Part shown: piece after piece, positions 60,228-64,000 of the stretch
How positions within the stretch are numbered: the stretch's first letter is position 1
How the letters are laid out: each line of letters begins with the position of its first letter
From: Parasponia andersonii
Taxonomy: Eukaryota; Streptophyta; Magnoliopsida; Rosales; Cannabaceae
Length of the DNA: 64,000 nt
Assembly (NCBI GenBank): GCA_002914805.1
Contig: JXTB01000337.1
Location: forward strand, 113,106 to 177,105
Reading direction: 5' to 3'
The notes under the pieces: model-generated
Told to the model about the DNA's origin: nothing
Seen by the model: the letters and a program-made list of their open reading frames with translations, nothing else
The model's database searches: none
Position numbers and translations under genes: made by a program

Positions 60228-61575
60228 GCGTGATAGTACAGCTGAACCAAAAACAGAGTCTCTGCTTCTACTATACATATATATATATATATATGTGATT
60301 TTAATATTTGGGCATACATATCAAATCGGCTTTAACACTGTTATCACGACATATAATTAGAAACTTACAAAGCAAGTGTTGCCATTTTTTCTTTACAAGT
60401 ACCTTTAATCAGCTGATAGAATATGATTTTACACATTCTAGTGACTGACGGAAGCTCTTCGGTGTATTTTTATGCTTTGGAATTACGTGAATGCGCATCT
60501 CTAAGATTTGCAGCTAATTTTGAGAGTATACGGTACTTTCTTTAGCTTCTTTCGCTATTACTATATAAATTTGAATCTTTTACATCAATAAAGACAAACC
60601 GAAATCCTATCTGTATTTCCCTACTCTTCCCTATTTCCCATGCTTACAATCCCATATCACAGTTTCAACATTTTCGGTTCGTTTTCCTTTTTGTTTCATG
60701 CATACTCACCAATTGATTTGACTAGTGACTAGGACCTGGTTCTGTTGTCAAGGTCCCTGGAGCTTTTACACAGTAGCTTAAAATGCAAATGCAGAGAAAA
60801 GGCCCACTTGGAACGGGTAAGTACATATATTAATGACCTTTCATTTGAAATCAATAAGTGCTCAAAGTGCGATTCAATTCAATGCCGACACTACAAATAA
60901 CCAAAATAAAAGCAGATCCCATCATCAAAAGCATCAAATAAAGATTGAGAAAGAATAAAAGAAAAAAAAAAGCACATTCTCGTCCAATCAAGTTCACATA
61001 AAAAGAACCCAAAACACCCTTTTGCATAAAAAAGGCTTAAAAATAAAAAAACTAAGAAAAAAAATTACCATTTGTTGCTATGAACACCAAACAAGCAAAG
61101 AGCAAGAACAAAGAACATGCTAAATTTTTATACAAAATATATCTCCTACAACCAAATCAAACTCATTTTAATGCCCATTTATAGCCAAAAACATATAACA
61201 ATATCCAATTAAAAGAAAAATTGAAGATAAATATTCATACCTTTTTAGCCGAAAACCCCAAAAATTAGAAATCAGATATGGTCTTTCCTTTCTTAAACAA
61301 ATCCAGTGGCCTTTAAATAGAGAGAGAAAAATTATCAACATTAGAGAAAAATTTTCATTAAGAGTGAGAGACTACGTCTACTTGTTCTATGGAGATTCAC
61401 CTTATCGAAGTGAAAATAAAGCTAAGCTAGAACAATCGACCAAAGAAATAGAGGTTAGAGAGAGAGAGAGAGAGAGAGAAACTATGAAAATAGAGGAGAG
61501 GGAGAGAGGCTACGGAGTGGAGGGGAGAGAGAGGCACCATGGGAGTCTGGATAGAGAAACTAGGTTAAATATGCT
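60228..61575. other. Intergenic DNA
   Basis: No gene is supported. It includes an (AT)n run at about 60269-60294 and a purine-rich (GA)n run at about 61457-61481. Confidence 0.6.
61457..61481. repeat. (GA)n microsatellite
   Basis: About twelve GA units within a purine-rich block that runs to about 61535. Confidence 0.9.
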
Positions 61576-61875
61576 CTGTAATACCCTTATTTTGGCCCAT
61601 ATGCACAAGTTAAAAAATATTTGAAAAATATATTTACGGATAAAAATACCCTTACTAATACCTAAGAGAAAATATGCATCTTCCTCAGAAACTCCTCATT
61701 TCTCTCTCTTTCTCTCTCCAACTCTCTCTTTCGTCTCCTTCTCTGAAGAGCCAAGAATCCATCGTGTCGTTAACCGAGGAAGACGAAAACTCGTCGTGCT
61801 GTCTATCGTAAATCTCTCTCACTGTTTAGGATTATGTTGAGAAAAATGAGTCCCCAAAAGAAGGTAAGCAAAATA
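61576..61875 (+). mobile_element. Possible LTR or element start (TGTAATACCC)
   Basis: TGTAATACCCTTATTTTGGC, followed by a CCCTTA-rich stretch and a CTCTCTCTTTCTCTCTCC leader, parallels the start of solo LTR A read on its own strand. The other end cannot be placed, since the window stops within the arrays downstream. Confidence 0.35.
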
Positions 61876-61949
61876 TGATTTGAGGGTTTTATTTTTTTTG
61901 AATTTAGGGCATTTGTAGTAGAAGACGATTTAGAAATTTTTTACTTCAT

Positions 61950-62555
61950 TCCGACATTTTTTCGATGTATTTTCGATTAGCTGGTCTAAATTTTCGATCA
62001 TATTTCGATGAGTATGGCTGAAAATAGTACCGGAAAATCACGTGAAATTCGACGTGTTTTCGATGGTATTTCGACTGTGTTTCGATTTACAGAGTCGAAA
62101 TTTCGATACCTTTTCGATGATATTTTAAAAGAGAAATTAGGTTAAATATGGTCCATATTAAATAGGAAAAANCTTTTCGATGATATTTTAAAATAGGTTT
62201 TCGATTTTATTTCGATGAGGTTTCGATGAATAGTGCTGAAATTTCGATATATTTTCGATGACATTTTTAAAATAGAAAATAAGATTGCTCTAAATTTTCG
62301 ATGTTAGTTCGACTATTTATCGAAGACAGTTCGATGATATTCGATGGTATTTCGACTGTGTTTCGATTTATAGAGTTGAAATTTCGATACCTTTTCGATG
62401 ATATTTTAAAATAGGTTTTCGATTTTATTTCGATGAATAGTGCTAAAATTTTGATACATTTTCGATGATATTTTAAAATAGAAAATAAGGCTGCTCTAAA
62501 TTTTCGATGTTAGCTCGACTGTTTTTCGATGACCGTTCGATGACCGGAAACCAAT
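61950..62555. repeat. TTCGAT-rich array, left
   Basis: Dozens of copies of TTTCGAT(G/T) with short spacers, arranged in higher-order blocks. TTTCGACTGTGTTTCGATTT occurs at about 62068 and 62348, and GCTCTAAATTTTCGATGTTAG occurs twice in this array (shown here at one base over the core word; the second copy at about 62493 differs by one base at its end). One undetermined base is at 62172. Confidence 0.9.
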
Positions 62556-62556
62556 C

Positions 62557-63456
62557 CAGCTTCCCACTGGTGATGCTAGTACTGGATTCTTTTTCCACCT
62601 TCAGACTCCTTGGAAGTGGCTTGTAGATGAGGTAATTGGATTTATAATTAAATGTTTCTTTCTTCATTTTGAAATCCTTTTTTATATTCACTTAAAAGTT
62701 ATTGTATTCTCTCTATTTGCAGTATATTGATGTGGCTTTTCGGTTGATACGAGAACGCCTTTGGCTTTTCTCAAAGACTTATAGAAAGAATGTCGTCCTT
62801 GCGGACACAGTCTACATTGCATGCATGAATGGTCGGTGGGATGCATTCCGAAGAACCTCCAATAAAGCGAAGTTTTTGTGAGATAACCAGCTTACTGACT
62901 ATGCTAAAAGAGATGCAGATCATTTTCAACGTGGTTGGGCAGAGGTTGACGGAGTTTACTATCCCTTGAACATCGGTTCAAATCATTGGGTTCTTGTGCA
63001 GATAGATCTTCCTGCGCATATGCTCATGGTATATGACTCTGACCAGGCATTATATGATGATGCACATGTCGAGCAAGCCATACGTCCAATGATGAAGATG
63101 TTGCCATACTTTCTGCTCAATGTAGAAGGAGTCACTGATTGCGATGATCTTGATTTGACTACAACGACGAAACTGCGTGATTTTGATGTTAGAAGGTTAC
63201 CTCCCAATGTAGTGCCACAAACAACGAAGAGGTAATTCAATAGAATATAAGGATATTAACAAATATTTCTTCAATTAGTTATTTTGAGACTAACTAGAAT
63301 TATTTGCCTTGCAGTGGAGATCGCAGCATTTTTGTTGTTAAGCACTTGGAATGTCTGTTAGCCGACATTCCACTATCCAATGTTGTTGATGATGTTATGC
63401 AACATTCAAGACAGAAATTATGTGTAGATTTATTCTACCAGAATATAGAGCCATAG
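62557..63456 (+). pseudogene. Ulp1-like (C48) protease gene, degenerate
   Basis: Ubiquitin-like-protein (SUMO) protease domain of the kind often carried by plant Mutator-type transposons. Three exons fit: up to 62631 (FFHLQTPWKWLVDE), 62723-63231 and 63315-63456, with GT..AG introns and matching phase. The catalytic His lies in SNHWVLVQ and the Asp in MVYDSDQ. The GDCG-type nucleophile motif reads GDRSIFVVKH, so the catalytic Cys is Arg. A TGA also interrupts exon 2 at about 62880, after RRTSNKAKFL. No start codon or full N-terminus is visible upstream, where the TTCGAT array lies. It cannot be an active protease. Confidence 0.85.
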
Positions 63457-63599
63457 GTGTATAATAAATTTTTGTATAGTTATTAATTTTGCTCATTTTT
63501 TTAAATAATTTTATTTAGGATAGAGTAGCTGATGTATTGTGCATGTATTATATTACTGTGCATATTCAGGTTAAAAATTGAAGTCAAAACGAATGAGAT

Positions 63600-64000
63600 A
63601 TAATTCAGCTTGTTAACCAGAGTCGAAATTTGATGATATTCGTCACTGTTTTCGATGACATATAGATGCATTTTGATTCATTTTTGACTGTGTTTCGACT
63701 ATTGCATTTCGATTCGAAATTTTGATGCATTTTCGAGAATTTTTCGATTATTGCAATTTTTTCAAAACATTATATCATTATAATAAAGTAAATAATATTC
63801 CAAACTTATTCCGATCATATTTCGATGAGTATGGCTGAAAATAGTACCGGAAAATCACGTGAAATTCGACGTGTTTTCGATGGTATTTCGACGTATTTTC
63901 GATGATATTTCGACTGTGTTTCGATTTACAGAGTCGAAATTTCGATACCTTTTCGATGATATTTTAAAATAGGTTTTCGATTTTATTTCGATGAGGTTTC
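63600..64000. repeat. TTCGAT-rich array, right (runs off window)
   Basis: The same words as the left array. The block from TCGATGAGTATGGCTGAAAA (63821 on) matches 62006 onward for more than 60 bases nearly without change, so the Ulp1-like gene is flanked by direct copies about 1.8 kb apart. The array continues past the window edge. Confidence 0.9.

Overview
This is AT-rich nuclear DNA from a flowering plant, most likely a eudicot. The evidence is spliced genes with GT..AG introns, plant-specific families (a group VII ERF, an LEA_2/NHL membrane protein, secreted GDSL lipases), and plant types of Ty3 (Athila/Tat), Ty1/copia, TRIM, PIF/Harbinger, SINE and MITE elements. I cannot name the species.

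Layout. 0-3 kb: AT-rich intergenic DNA. 3.1-5.5 kb: an intact two-exon group VII ethylene-response factor with the Cys-2 N-degron start. 8.7-9.8 kb: a three-exon LEA_2 (NDR1/HIN1-like) gene. 13.3-16.4 kb: intact five-exon GDSL esterase/lipase copy 1. 17.8-33.5 kb: a third, dead GDSL gene split by transposons. A solo LTR sits inside its GDSL catalytic motif, and an 11 kb Athila/Tat-like element with target-site duplication CAAAC separates its exons 2 and 3. 33.5-42.7 kb: a gene-free transposon nest with two solo LTRs (TSDs GTTAT and AGAAT), a pair of diverged long direct repeats and a ~230 bp-arm hairpin. 42.7-48.9 kb: the second copy of the 9.6-16.4 kb segment, holding a broken LEA_2 fragment and intact GDSL copy 2. 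49.1-55.9 kb: a decayed Ty1/copia element. 55.9-60.2 kb: a fold-back MITE, a PIF/Harbinger remnant (Myb-like ORF plus transposase tail) and a TRIM. 61.6-64 kb: a degenerate Ulp1-like (C48) gene without its catalytic Cys, flanked by TTCGAT-rich arrays.

Working genes: by reading frame and splice sites I regard four as intact, namely the ERF-VII, the LEA_2 and two GDSL lipases. They do not form a pathway. The GDSL genes are a local family expanded by segmental duplication. Comparing the two copies gives empty/filled sites that date several insertions (SINE, MITEs, LINE-like fragment) after the duplication. All exon boundaries were worked out by hand from splice consensus, phase and paralogue comparison; no search or alignment program was run.
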